Positions 24,931 to 36,275 of a DNA stretch of 64,000 nucleotides are shown one piece after another. Below the pieces are notes generated by a model. That model saw nothing but the letters and a program-made list of their open reading frames with translations, searched no databases and was not told the origin of the DNA. Position 1 is the first letter of the stretch; every line of letters starts with the position of its first letter. The position numbers and the translations under genes are program-made. The stretch comes from Streptomyces sp. NBC_00569 (lineage in GTDB: Bacteria > Actinomycetota > Actinomycetes > Streptomycetales > Streptomycetaceae). The stretch is taken from positions 3,521,501-3,585,500 of the forward strand of contig NZ_CP107783.1 in NCBI RefSeq assembly GCF_036345255.1. The letters run 5' to 3'.

Positions 24931-26094
24931 GTGTTCCTCGACAGTCTGCTCACCCGCAATCCCGAGCTCGTCGACGCCGCGGCCGACCTCCACCGGCGGG
25001 GCGCGGTCCCGCCCGACACGTACGTCATGGATCTCGACGCGATCGAGTCGAACGCCGCGCTGCTCGCCGCCGAGGCCGACCGCCTCGGGCTCGCCCTCTG
25101 GTTCGTCGTGAAGCAGCTCGGCCGCAACCCCGAGCTGATCAGGGCGATCGCCCGGCACATCCCGAAGTACGCGGCCATCGACGCGCCGGAGGCACGCACC
25201 CTGCACGCGGCGGGGCCGCGGGCGGGCAACCTCGGCCACCTCGCGCAGATCCCGCGCCGCGCGCTGCCCGAGATGCTGGCCTGGCGTCCCGAGACCGTGA
25301 CCGTCTTCGACGTCGGCAACGCCCGCGCGGTCTCGGACGAGGCGCGCGCGCAGGGCTTCGTCCAGGACGTCCTCGTACGCCTCGAAGGGGCGGAGGGCGC
25401 GGTCTACCCCGGGCAGGAAGGTGGCGTTCCGCTCGACGCGCTCGACGACTTCGCGGCCGCCGTCGAACAGTTGCCGGGAGTACGGATCGGTGGCGTCACC
25501 GCGTTCCCGTGCGTCCTGTGCGACCCGGCGACGGGCACGCCACGCCCTACCGCCAACTTCGAACTCGCCGTCAAGGCAAGGGAACTGCTCACCTCACGCG
25601 GCCACGACGGCCTGAAGCTGAGCGCCCCGAGCGCCACCTCCATGGCCAGTCTCCCCCTCCTCGCCGAGCACGGCGCGACCCACGGCGAGCCGGGCCACTC
25701 GCTCACCGGCACCACACCCCTGCACGCCCGCGACGCCGGCCAGCCCGAGAAGCCCGCGTACGTCTACGTCACCGAGGTCGCCCACACCCTCGCCGACGGC
25801 CGGCCCGCCGTGTTCGGCGGCGGCTTCTACCCCCGCGCGCACATCGGTTCGGCGCTGCTGCCCGACTCGGACCAGCGCCTCGCGGTGCGGGACGCGCCCG
25901 CGGAGAACATCGACTACTACCGGCTGCTCGACGCGCCCCCGCCCGGCCGCGCCCTCACGGCGGGCGACACGGCGCTGCTCGCGTTCCGCACACAGATCTT
26001 CGTGACCCGCTCGACGGTCGCGGTGGTGGCGGGCCTCACGTCCGGGTCGCCGCGTCTGACCGGCCTGTACGACGCGCAAGGAAGGGCACTGTGA
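24931..26094 (+). CDS. yhfX: YhfX-like alanine racemase-fold PLP enzyme
   Basis: Fold-type III PLP protein of 387 residues. The N-terminal barrel has YVMDLDAIESNAALLAAEAD and the cofactor Lys in LWFVVKQLGRNPELI (about residue 60). SAPSATSMASLPLLAEHGAT and HGEPGHSLTGTTPLHARDAG form the phosphate/active-site loops, and a C-terminal beta domain contains VFGGGFYPRAHIGSALLPD. Starts at GTG right after yhfS and its stop overlaps the yhfW start by one base. Probably racemises or decarboxylates an amino-acid-type intermediate; not demonstrated. Confidence 0.83.
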   Translation: MFLDSLLTRNPELVDAAADLHRRGAVPPDTYVMDLDAIESNAALLAAEADRLGLALWFVVKQLGRNPELIRAIARHIPKYAAIDAPEARTLHAAGPRAGNLGHLAQIPRRALPEMLAWRPETVTVFDVGNARAVSDEARAQGFVQDVLVRLEGAEGAVYPGQEGGVPLDALDDFAAAVEQLPGVRIGGVTAFPCVLCDPATGTPRPTANFELAVKARELLTSRGHDGLKLSAPSATSMASLPLLAEHGATHGEPGHSLTGTTPLHARDAGQPEKPAYVYVTEVAHTLADGRPAVFGGGFYPRAHIGSALLPDSDQRLAVRDAPAENIDYYRLLDAPPPGRALTAGDTALLAFRTQIFVTRSTVAVVAGLTSGSPRLTGLYDAQGRAL

Positions 26095-27344
26095 TGGGCA
26101 GGACCGTCATCGTCGTCGTCGACGGATTCGGTGTCGGCGCCATGCCGGACGCGGGTGCCCTGCGCCCCGGTGACCTGGCGGCGGACACCTGCGGACACGT
26201 GCTCGACGGGTGCCGCGAGGCGTTCGGGCGGCCGCTGCGGCTGCCCGCGCTCGGTGCGCTCGGGCTGGGCCTCGTGCACCCGCACCCGGACCTCGCGCGG
26301 CACACCCGTCTGCCGGTCTCGGCGGGCCGGGCCGGGCTCGGCTACCCCGGCGCGGACACGTACGCGGGCCACCAGACGATGATGGGCGCCGACTTCAGCC
26401 GGGTGACGGTGGCGCGGCTCGGTGACCACCTCGACGAGGTCACCGCGGCCCTGGAGGGCGCGGGCCACCGGGTCGAACTCCTCGGCGACAGACCCCTGTT
26501 GATGGTCGACGGGGCCGTGCTCGTGCACGACAACCTGGAGGCCGACCCCGGTATCAACTGGAACACCTCGGGCCGCCTCGACGACCTGGACTTCGACGGG
26601 ATCCTCTCCGTCGCGCGCACGGTCCGCGCGGTGGCGCCCGTCGCGCGGGTGATCGCGGTGGGCGGCCACGCGAGCGGTCCGCTCTCGGACTTCGTACGCG
26701 AAGGGGATGGTGGCACGGTCGGCCTCGACACCCCGGCGAGCGGCTTCTACCGCAACGGTGGCCTCGAAGTACGGCATCTCGGCGCGGGCCTCGACCACAC
26801 GCGGCAACTCCCGGACCTGGCGGCGCGGGCCGGGATCCCCGTCACGCTCGTCGGGAAGGCCGCGGACATCCTGGCCTGCGACGACGCGGTGCGGCGCCCG
26901 GCCGTGCCGACCGCGGACGTGCTCGCGTACACACTCGAAGCCGTCCGCGCGGAGGGCGAGGCGCTGGTCGTGGCCAATGTGCAGGAGAGCGATCTGGCCG
27001 GGCACCAGCAGGACGTGGAGCGCTACGGGCACGTCCTGGAGCAGGTCGACGCGGGGCTCGCGGCGCTCGTCGCGCTGCTCGACGCGGACGGCGACCGGCT
27101 GATCGTGACCGGCGACCACGGCAACGACCCGACGATCGGCCACGCCTTCCACACCCGGGAGTTCGTGCCGGTCCTCGTCCACCGCCCGGGTGCGGCCGGT
27201 GTGGAGCTGCTGCCGGACGCGGGCAGCCTGGCGGACGTGGGCGCGACGGCCGCGGCGGCGCTCGGCCTCGATCCGGCGGGGCTCGCCAACGGCACGGAGA
27301 TCGGCCGGTCGGAGGCTCGGGCGGCCCGACCCGCCCATGTGTAA
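26094..27344 (+). CDS. yhfW: YhfW-like phosphopentomutase-family metalloenzyme
   Basis: Alkaline-phosphatase-superfamily enzyme of 416 residues, related to DeoB. Metal and nucleophile sites are visible: IVVVDGFGVGAMPDAG, the Thr in DTYAGHQTMMGADFSRV, NVQESDLAGHQQDVERYG and VTGDHGNDPTIGHAFHTREF. The cap domain occupies roughly residues 90-230. Last gene of the cluster; the TAA stop lies inside the left arm of a strong terminator hairpin. By analogy it moves or removes a phosphate on a pentose-like compound, but paralogy with DeoB does not fix the substrate. Confidence 0.85.
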   Translation: MGRTVIVVVDGFGVGAMPDAGALRPGDLAADTCGHVLDGCREAFGRPLRLPALGALGLGLVHPHPDLARHTRLPVSAGRAGLGYPGADTYAGHQTMMGADFSRVTVARLGDHLDEVTAALEGAGHRVELLGDRPLLMVDGAVLVHDNLEADPGINWNTSGRLDDLDFDGILSVARTVRAVAPVARVIAVGGHASGPLSDFVREGDGGTVGLDTPASGFYRNGGLEVRHLGAGLDHTRQLPDLAARAGIPVTLVGKAADILACDDAVRRPAVPTADVLAYTLEAVRAEGEALVVANVQESDLAGHQQDVERYGHVLEQVDAGLAALVALLDADGDRLIVTGDHGNDPTIGHAFHTREFVPVLVHRPGAAGVELLPDAGSLADVGATAAAALGLDPAGLANGTEIGRSEARAARPAHV

Positions 27345-27379
27345 GGGGCGCCCGCAACGGCGGACGCCCCTTACACATG
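27336..27379. terminator. Bidirectional terminator between yhfW and ffh
   Basis: Perfect 15-bp inverted repeat, CATGTGTAAGGGGCG and CGCCCCTTACACATG, with a 14-nt loop. It sits between convergent genes and includes the yhfW stop codon. No T-tract, as usual in the genus. It cleanly ends the yhf-like operon and shields it from the ffh side. Confidence 0.8.
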
Positions 27380-27395
27380 TCTACGAAGTGGCCGG

Positions 27396-28949
27396 TCAGC
27401 CCATGAACTTCTTGAACTCGTCGGGCAGTTCGAAGTTCTTGTCCTGGTCGGCGGCGGGCAGGCCGAACGCGTTACCGCTCTGGCCGGCGGCCTCGCGGCG
27501 CGCCGCCTCTTCCTCTTCCTGCTGCTTGCGCTTCATCGGGTTCCCGGAGCGCTGCTTGCCCTTGGCCTGCTTCTGCTTCTTCTTCTGCCGGCCGGCGCCG
27601 CCGCCCATGCCCGGCATCCCGGGCATCCCCGGCATGCCGCCGCCCTGCGCCATGCGGGACATCATCTTGCGGGCCTCGAAGAACCGCTCGACGAGGTTCT
27701 TCACCGCGCTGACCTCGACGCCCGAACCACGGGCGATACGAGCACGGCGCGAGCCATTGATGATCGTGGCGTCCGCGCGCTCGGCCGGAGTCATCGACTT
27801 GATGATGGCGGCCGTGCGGTCGACGTCACGCTCGTCGAGGTTGTTGATCTGGTCCTTCATCTGCGCCATGCCGGGCAGCATCCCGAGCAGCTTGGAGATG
27901 GAGCCCATCTTCCTGACCTGCTCCATCTGGGCCAGGAAGTCGTCGAGCGTGAAGTCCTGGCCCTTCTTGGAGGCCAGCTTGGAGGCCATCTTCTCGGCCT
28001 CCTGCTGCGAGAAGGTCTGCTCGGCCTTCTCGATCAGCGTGAGCATGTCGCCCATGCCGAGGATGCGGGACGCCATGCGGTCCGGGTGGAACGCGTCGAA
28101 GTCGTCCAGCTTCTCGCCGTTCGAGGCGAACATGACCTGGCGGCCGGTGACGTGCGCGATCGACAGGGCGGCACCACCACGGGCGTCACCGTCGAGCTTG
28201 GAGAGCACCACACCGTCGAAGCCGACGCCGTCACGGAAGGCCTCTGCGGTGTTGACCGCGTCCTGACCGATCATGGCGTCGACGACGAAGAGGACCTCGT
28301 CGGGCGAGACGGCGTCGCGGATGTCCGCGGCCTGCTGCATGAGCTCCTGGTCGATACCCAGGCGGCCGGCGGTGTCGACGATGACGACGTCGTACTGCTT
28401 CTGCCGGGCGAACTCGACGGAGTCCTTGGCGACCTGGACCGGGTCACCCACGCCGTTGCCGGGCTCGGGCGCGTAGATGCCGACGCCGGCGCGCTCGGCG
28501 ACGACGCTCAGCTGGTTCACGGCGTTGGGGCGCTGGAGGTCACAGGCGACGAGCAGCGGCGCGTGGCCCTGCCCCTTCAGCCAGTGGCCGAGCTTTCCGG
28601 CGAGGGTCGTCTTACCGGCACCCTGGAGACCCGCGAGCATGATCACGGTGGGCGGGTTCTTGGCGAACCGCAGGCGCCGGGTCTCGCCGCCGAGGATGCC
28701 GATGAGCTCCTCGTTGACGATCTTGATGACCTGCTGGGCCGGGTTCAGCGCCTGGGAGACCTCCGCGCCGGCCGCACGCTCCTTGACCTGCTTGATGAAG
28801 GCACGGACGACGGGCAGGGCCACGTCCGCTTCGAGCAGGGCGATACGGATCTCGCGCGCCGTGGCGTCGATGTCCGCCTCGCTGAGGCGCCCCTTGCCGC
28901 GGAGGTTCTTGAATGTCGCTGCGAGGCGGTCGGAAAGAGTGTCGAACAC
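27396..28949 (-). CDS. ffh: Signal recognition particle GTPase Ffh
   Basis: SRP54 protein of 517 residues that binds signal sequences with 4.5S RNA and delivers ribosomes to FtsY. N domain starts VFDTLSDRLAATFKNLRGKG; G domain has Walker A GLQGAGKTTLAGKL, VDTAGRLGIDQELM and TKLDGDARGGAAL; M domain has GSGVEVSAVKNLVERFFEAR followed by the Met/Gly-rich GGMPGMPGMPGMGGG that lines the signal-peptide groove. The GTG start agrees with the family; an upstream extension reads into non-conserved sequence. Downstream of glnD by about 170 bp; probably its own transcript. Confidence 0.97.
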   Translation of the reverse strand: MFDTLSDRLAATFKNLRGKGRLSEADIDATAREIRIALLEADVALPVVRAFIKQVKERAAGAEVSQALNPAQQVIKIVNEELIGILGGETRRLRFAKNPPTVIMLAGLQGAGKTTLAGKLGHWLKGQGHAPLLVACDLQRPNAVNQLSVVAERAGVGIYAPEPGNGVGDPVQVAKDSVEFARQKQYDVVIVDTAGRLGIDQELMQQAADIRDAVSPDEVLFVVDAMIGQDAVNTAEAFRDGVGFDGVVLSKLDGDARGGAALSIAHVTGRQVMFASNGEKLDDFDAFHPDRMASRILGMGDMLTLIEKAEQTFSQQEAEKMASKLASKKGQDFTLDDFLAQMEQVRKMGSISKLLGMLPGMAQMKDQINNLDERDVDRTAAIIKSMTPAERADATIINGSRRARIARGSGVEVSAVKNLVERFFEARKMMSRMAQGGGMPGMPGMPGMGGGAGRQKKKQKQAKGKQRSGNPMKRKQQEEEEAARREAAGQSGNAFGLPAADQDKNFELPDEFKKFMG

Positions 28950-29117
28950 GGCGGTCGCGAATCCTCGGGTTGAAGGGCGGGCGGACAGGTCGTCCTCCAG
29001 GGTATCCGGAGGTGTCCAGTGGGGTCTCCACCCCATTCGTACGAAGCGTTCCCGAGGCAGCAGGAAACGCCTCCGGGGAGGCCGGCGCCCCGTCCGCCCG
29101 CCTCCCCCCGGGCCCCG

Positions 29118-31607
29118 CTACCCCCGCAACGCCCCTTCCAGCGCGCCCGCCACCGCGGCCGCCTCCGCCGCGGGGAGCGGCTCCCCCTCGGCGCACGTGA
29201 CATAGAACGCGTCCACCGCGTTCGCCCCGAGGGTCGACACATGCGCGGACCGCACCCGTACCTGCGCCGTCTCGAGCGCCCGGCCGATGCGGTGCAGCAG
29301 GCCCGGTGCGTCCTGCGCCCGGACCTCGATCACCGTCGCGTGCCGCGAGGCGGCGGGGGCGACCGTCACCCGGGGCGGCGGCGCCACGGTGCCGCGCCGC
29401 CGCGGATACGCGGCGTCCCGCTCCGCGAGCCGGGCGGCGATGTCCAGGGAGCCGTCCAGGGCCCGCACGAGATCCGCGCGCAGCCGGGCGGCCTGGGGCA
29501 GGGAGCCGTACTCGGCGGCGACCCGCCAGTCCAGGAGCAGGACCGAACCCGGCACCTGGGCGGGCAGGTCGAGGGCGCGCAGCTCCGCCGTGCGGACCGT
29601 GAGCCGGTGCAGGGCGAGCACCCCGGCGACGGCGGGCAGCACGCCGGGCTGGTCGGGGACGGCGATGAGCAGTTCGACGCCGAGGGGCTCCGGGTCGGCG
29701 GGCGCGGCCGCGGCGCCTTCCGCGTCCCGGTCGCCGGGTGCCTCGGTCTGCGCGCGCAGGGACAGCACCGGGCCGCCCGTGCGGAACGCCTCCAGGGCCA
29801 GCCGCTCCTGTTCGGCCGTGGGCTCGGCCGCGGCGGGGCCGTCGCCGCCGTCGGGGTCCTCTCCCGCGAGGACGGCGGCGACCCGCTCGACGAGGTCGGT
29901 GACGAGCGACCCGCGCCACGAGGACCAGGCCGCGGGCCCGGTGGCCAGCGCGTCCGCCTCCGTCAGGGCGTGCAGCAGTTCGAGCGTCCCCACGGAGCCG
30001 ACGGCGTCCGCGACGGCCTGCACCGTCGCCGGGTCCTCCAGGTCGCGCCGCGTCGCCGTCTCGATGAGCAGCAGATGGTGGCGCACGAGGGTGGCGACGA
30101 CGGCGACGTCCGCGCGGTCGAAGCCGATGCGCGCGGCCACGTCCTTCGCGATGATCTCGCCGGCCACGGAGTGGTCGCCGGGCCAGCCCTTTCCGATGTC
30201 GTGCAGGAGCGCAGCGACGAGCAGCAGGTCGGGGCGGCCGACACGGCGCGTGAGCTCGGCCGCGCGCACGGCGGTCTCGACGAGGTGCCGGTCGACGGTC
30301 CAGGTGTGCACGGCGTTGCGCTGCGGCCTGCACCGCACCCGCTCCCAGTCGGGCAGCAACCGCGTGATCAGGCCCTCGGCCTCCAGCGCCTCCCAGACCT
30401 CGACGGTCGGCCGGCCCGCGCCGAGCAGCGTCACGAGCTGCTCGCGGGCCTCGGCGGGCCACGGCGTGGGCAGGGGGCGCGCGGCGGCGGCCATCCTGCG
30501 GACGGCGTGCAGGGACAGCGGCAGTCCGGCCTGGGCGGCGGCCGCGGCCGCGCGAAGCGGCAGCACGGGGTCACGCTCGGGCCTGGCCGCACGGGCGAGG
30601 ACCGCCTCGCCGTCCTGCTCGACGACGCCTTCGGCGAGCGGTGACCGCTCGGTGACGGGCTTGTTCCCGCCGCCCAGCATGGCGCGCAGCCGGGGCCGCA
30701 CGGCCCTCGACTTGAGCACGCGCCCGACCTCGCGCCAGGTGACGTCGCTGGCGTACGAGACGGTGCGGGCGGCCTCGTAGACCTGGCGGAGCAGGGTGTC
30801 GGCGTCGAGGAGGCCGAGTTCCGCTGCGACCTGGTCCTGCTCCTGGAGGGCGAGGCGGTCGGTGGCGCGGCCGGTGGCCAGGTGCAGGGCGTCCCGTACG
30901 TCGAGGAGCCTGCGCCGCGCGTCGGCGAGGCCTTCCCTGGGGGCGTCCGCGAGCCATGACGCGGCGACGGCGCGCAGCGCGGTGGCGTCCCTGAGCCCGC
31001 CCCTGGCCTCCTTGAGGTCGGGTTCGAGCAGATACTGCAGCTCACCCTGGCGCTCGGCCCGTTCGTCGCACAGGTCGCGCAGTTCGAGCAGGCGTTTGGG
31101 CGCCTGGTTGCGCCAGTCGGCGAGGACGGCGGTGCGCAGGCCCGCCGTCAGGCCGGCGTCGCCGGCGATGTGCCGGGCGTCGAGGAGGCCGAGCTGCACC
31201 TTGAGGTCCTCGCCCGCCGTCTTGCGGGCCTCCGCGGGCGTACGGACGGAGTGGTCGAGGGCGAGCCCCAGGTCCCACACGGGGTACCAGACGTGGTCCG
31301 CGAGGGAGGCGACGGCACCGGGGCCGGCGTCGCCGTCGTGCAGGAGCAGCAGGTCGAGGTCGCTGCGCGGGGACAGCTCGCCGCGCCCGTAGCCGCCGAC
31401 GGCGACGAGGGACACCCCGGTCAGCTCGCGCGCCCCGGCGGTGAACAGCTCGCCGAGCCAGCCGTCGGTCAGCTCGGCGAGCGCCGAACGGCGCGGCGGC
31501 CCGGACCGCGCCTCCTCTCGGAGGAGGCGCAGCCGGGCCGCCGCATAGCCGCTGGATGCTGAATCGTCGTCGTCCGATTTTCCGGGCTGCACATCCACAC
31601 TCGTCAC
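29118..31607 (-). CDS. glnD: PII nucleotidylyltransferase / removing enzyme GlnD
   Basis: Bifunctional sensor enzyme of 829 residues. In Streptomyces GlnD adenylylates GlnK at Tyr51 under nitrogen limitation. The nucleotidyltransferase motif VAVGGYGRGELSPRSDLDLL is at about residues 68-90. An HD hydrolase domain has VHTWTVDRHLVETAVRAAEL and ALLHDIGKGWPGDHS (about 435-475). Two ACT domains, near 640-700 and 750-829 (TVIEVRAQDAPGLLHRIGRA), sense glutamine. GAGGAG upstream favours the GTG start over a TTG one codon earlier. Last gene of amtB-glnK-glnD. Confidence 0.95.
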   Translation of the reverse strand: MTSVDVQPGKSDDDDSASSGYAAARLRLLREEARSGPPRRSALAELTDGWLGELFTAGARELTGVSLVAVGGYGRGELSPRSDLDLLLLHDGDAGPGAVASLADHVWYPVWDLGLALDHSVRTPAEARKTAGEDLKVQLGLLDARHIAGDAGLTAGLRTAVLADWRNQAPKRLLELRDLCDERAERQGELQYLLEPDLKEARGGLRDATALRAVAASWLADAPREGLADARRRLLDVRDALHLATGRATDRLALQEQDQVAAELGLLDADTLLRQVYEAARTVSYASDVTWREVGRVLKSRAVRPRLRAMLGGGNKPVTERSPLAEGVVEQDGEAVLARAARPERDPVLPLRAAAAAAQAGLPLSLHAVRRMAAAARPLPTPWPAEAREQLVTLLGAGRPTVEVWEALEAEGLITRLLPDWERVRCRPQRNAVHTWTVDRHLVETAVRAAELTRRVGRPDLLLVAALLHDIGKGWPGDHSVAGEIIAKDVAARIGFDRADVAVVATLVRHHLLLIETATRRDLEDPATVQAVADAVGSVGTLELLHALTEADALATGPAAWSSWRGSLVTDLVERVAAVLAGEDPDGGDGPAAAEPTAEQERLALEAFRTGGPVLSLRAQTEAPGDRDAEGAAAAPADPEPLGVELLIAVPDQPGVLPAVAGVLALHRLTVRTAELRALDLPAQVPGSVLLLDWRVAAEYGSLPQAARLRADLVRALDGSLDIAARLAERDAAYPRRRGTVAPPPRVTVAPAASRHATVIEVRAQDAPGLLHRIGRALETAQVRVRSAHVSTLGANAVDAFYVTCAEGEPLPAAEAAAVAGALEGALRG

Positions 31608-31628
31608 CAAGCGACTCCTCTGTTCCGT

Positions 31629-33610
<1,982 letters not shown>

Positions 33611-35083
33611 TCAGACCGCTTCGGCGGTCTCCGGCAGGTGGATCGCGAGCTGGTCGGTCAGGTGCCCGACCTCGGCGACGTCCCCGAACTCACGGACCGC
33701 GGTGTCCACGGTCTTTCGGATACGGGTGTTGACCCGCTCGGAGCGCACCTTCTTGGCGATGATCATGGCCTGCTCGGCGAGCACCGTGGACTGCTCGGGC
33801 TCACGCTGGAGCAGATACACCGTCGCCATCCCGATCAGGTTCAGCGCGTACGAACGCTGGTGCTCGGCATCCTTCTCGAAGAGCTCGACGGCGCGCCGCA
33901 TCAGGGGCTCGGACATCGAGGCGTACGTGGGGCTGCGGCCCGCCACGTAGGCGAGGTCGCGGAACGAGTGCGAGTTCTCCCCGTGCAGCTCGGCCTCGGA
34001 GAAGAAGCGGATCCAGTCGGGGTCCGGGTCGTCCCAGTCGTCGGCGTCGTGGAAGGTCTCCTCGGCCATCCGGACGGCCCGCTTGCACTTGCCGGGCTGC
34101 CCGATGTTCGCGTACGCGCGGGCCTCCATCGCATACAGCATGGCCTGCGTGCGCGGACTGGCGCAGTCGCGACTGCCGTACTGCGCGAGATGGATGAGTT
34201 CCAGCGCGTCGTCGGGCCGGCCGAGGTGGATCATCTGCCGGCTCATGCTGGACAGGACGTACGAGCCGAGCGGCTTGTCGCCGGCTTCCTTGGCCGCATG
34301 CAGGGCGAGGACGAAGTACTTCTGGGCGGTGGGCTGGAGGCCCACGTCGTAGCTCATCCAGCCGGCCAGCTCGGCCAGCTCGGCCGCGACCTTGAAGAGC
34401 CGCCTCGTCGTGGCCTCCGGCTGGGGCTCCTGGAGCAGGTCGGTCACCTCGTGCAGCTGGCCGACCACGGCCTTGCGGCGCAGCCCGCCGCCGCACTGGG
34501 CGTCCCACTGACGGAACATGACCGTCGTGGACTCCAGGAGGTCGAGCTCGGGCTTCGAGAGCCGGTTCCCCCGGCGCAGGGCCGCCGGGTCGGGCTCCGC
34601 CACCGGGGTCCCCGGCGAGGGCACGAGCCAGCGCTGCATGGGCTCGATGAGCGCGGGGCCCGCGGAGAGCGCGAGGGCGCTGCCGAGGAATCCGCGGCGC
34701 GCCAGCATCAGGTCACTGCGGGAGAACTCACCGATCAGCGCCACCGTCTGCGGGCCCGTCCACGGCAGGTCGACGCCGGACACGGAGGGCGACTGGTGCG
34801 CGGCGCGCAGCCCGAGATCCTCGACGGCCACGACGCAGCCGAAGCGCTCGGAGAACAGCTCGGACAGGATCCGCGGGATCGGCTCGCGCGGATTCTCACC
34901 GTCGAGCCAGCGGCGCACGCGTGAGGTGTCCGTGGAGATGTGGTTGGCGCCCAACTGCCGTGCCCGGCGGTTCACTTGGCGCGCCAGCTCACCCTTGGAC
35001 CAGCCGCTGCGCAGGAACCACGAGCTCAGCAGCTCATTGGGGCGCTTCTCAGCGTTCGTCACGCTTCCGTCGCTGCCGCCCAC
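33611..35083 (-). CDS. nsdA: Differentiation/antibiotic negative regulator NsdA
   Basis: Regulator of 490 residues; disruption in S. coelicolor increases sporulation and antibiotic production. The N-terminus has a helix-turn-helix-like region (WSKGELARQVNRRARQLGAN, TSRVRRWLDGENPREPIPR). A Tat-like or hydrophobic element (RRGFLGSALALSAGPALI) lies near residue 130, and the C-terminal two thirds is TPR-like helical repeats (FVLALHAAKEAGDKPLGSYV, AMLYAMEARAYANIGQPGKC, YALNLIGMATVYLLQREPEQ). GTG start. Target genes and ligand are not known. Confidence 0.92.
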   Translation of the reverse strand: MGGSDGSVTNAEKRPNELLSSWFLRSGWSKGELARQVNRRARQLGANHISTDTSRVRRWLDGENPREPIPRILSELFSERFGCVVAVEDLGLRAAHQSPSVSGVDLPWTGPQTVALIGEFSRSDLMLARRGFLGSALALSAGPALIEPMQRWLVPSPGTPVAEPDPAALRRGNRLSKPELDLLESTTVMFRQWDAQCGGGLRRKAVVGQLHEVTDLLQEPQPEATTRRLFKVAAELAELAGWMSYDVGLQPTAQKYFVLALHAAKEAGDKPLGSYVLSSMSRQMIHLGRPDDALELIHLAQYGSRDCASPRTQAMLYAMEARAYANIGQPGKCKRAVRMAEETFHDADDWDDPDPDWIRFFSEAELHGENSHSFRDLAYVAGRSPTYASMSEPLMRRAVELFEKDAEHQRSYALNLIGMATVYLLQREPEQSTVLAEQAMIIAKKVRSERVNTRIRKTVDTAVREFGDVAEVGHLTDQLAIHLPETAEAV

Positions 35084-35550
35084 TGGAACGCCCCCATCCC
35101 TGAAGCCACCTCTTCGCCACCCCGCTGTTGCCGGGTGCGATGTGCGTCAAGCCCTACCAGCATGCCGTCAACGACGGCCGCCCGTCCGGTGGTTGTCACT
35201 CCTCGAACAGGAAACCGACTTGCCTGCGGCATACCCAGGAGTGCATACGCCCCAGGGGCTCGTGTACTGAAAGTAATCCTACGATCACCCCTCCGGCCAT
35301 GGCGAACCCGGAAACGCCACCATTCGCCACCCCTTCGAATGAACTAGGGGAGCGCCACACACGATTCACTTGACATAGGACGGCCGAAAGTGGGCGGAGC
35401 GGTGTACGCCGGGGCGTGCGACACCGGGTGCACCACCTCCGAAGCTCTCGAGCGCCGCCCCGAGTCGGCGGTTCACGACCCCGCGAAGCAGAGGGTAACG
35501 ATCCGATTCCGTCTCGTAACCACCGGTGCGCAGGACCCGTTGGAGGGGGC
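35084..35550. promoter_or_regulatory. nsdA / primase-like divergent upstream region
   Basis: 467 bp with no convincing gene. On the nsdA strand TAGGAT occurs about 190 nt upstream of the start, a good streptomycete -10, without a clear -35. On the other strand TTGACA at 35370-35375 has no matching -10 at the right distance. The region between them is less GC-rich than its neighbours, as expected of a regulatory region. It probably carries both promoters. Confidence 0.45.
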
Positions 35551-36228
35551 ATGGGCTTCACGATCGGCGGCAGCCGCGGGATTCTCGACATCCGGTCCGG
35601 CACACGTCGCCGCGGCCGCACTGCGGGCCGCGCGTCGGACTGCACCTCGGTGGCCGAGTTCACCGGGCTCTGGGGCTGGGAGGCGGTGCCGGGGACACGG
35701 GCCTCGGCAGGCGCCTGCTCCTGCGGCAAGGCGGACTGCCCCTCGCCCGGCGCGCACCCCATCGACCACGCGCCGACCGTCCCCGCCGGTGCCACGCTCG
35801 ACGAGGTCACCGAGGCCTGGGAGCAGTTCCCGGGCGCCGCGGTGATGCTGCCCGTCGGCAGCGCGTTCGACATCATCGACGTACCCGAGGCGGCCGGCCG
35901 TCGCGCACTCGTCCGCCTGGAGCGGATGGGGCTGCCGCTCGGCCCCGTGACGGCGACGCCCGAGGGGCGCGCCCACTTCTTCGTGGCGCCGGGCTCCGCC
36001 GCCGAACTCGGCTCACTTCTGTACCGGATGGGCTGGGACGACGCGGCCCTCGACCTGCACGCGCTCGGCCCCGGCACCCACATCACCGCCCCGCCCTCCG
36101 ACCGCGGCGGCCTCGGCCCGGTCCGGTGGCTGCGCTCCCCCGGACTCGACTCGGCGACGCAGCCCCCGCAGGCCCGCCTCGTCCTCGGCACCCTGGCGTA
36201 CGTGGCCCATCGCTCGCCGGCGGTCTAG
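35551..36228 (+). CDS. Bifunctional primase/polymerase N-terminal-domain protein, degenerate
   Basis: Stand-alone protein of 225 residues resembling the N-terminal prim-pol domain (archaeo-eukaryotic primase fold) of phage and plasmid replication proteins. SVAEFTGLWGWEAVPGTRAS and SCGKADCPSPGAHPI form a likely zinc-binding start; VMLPVGSAFDIIDVPEAAG is where active enzymes have a D-x-D metal motif, here only one Asp of the pair remains; TPEGRAHFFVAPGSA matches the His loop. GGAGGGGGC precedes the ATG. Such proteins are widespread in Streptomyces next to nsdA/ftsY. It probably binds DNA or nucleotides without polymerising; function unknown. Confidence 0.75.
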   Translation: MGFTIGGSRGILDIRSGTRRRGRTAGRASDCTSVAEFTGLWGWEAVPGTRASAGACSCGKADCPSPGAHPIDHAPTVPAGATLDEVTEAWEQFPGAAVMLPVGSAFDIIDVPEAAGRRALVRLERMGLPLGPVTATPEGRAHFFVAPGSAAELGSLLYRMGWDDAALDLHALGPGTHITAPPSDRGGLGPVRWLRSPGLDSATQPPQARLVLGTLAYVAHRSPAV

Positions 36229-36275
36229 GGCCCTTCGCTCGCCCGGTCCGAACGAGAGTGCCCGGCGGCGGCCCG

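Noticed and set aside
14147..27344. Whole accessory block as a prophage or integrated element
   Set aside because: No integrase, transposase, tRNA attachment site or flanking direct repeats seen; base composition is like the rest.
28612..30462. 616-residue minus-strand frame overlapping ffh and glnD
   Set aside because: Out of frame with both genes; reads as Arg/Ala-rich low-complexity sequence with no motif.
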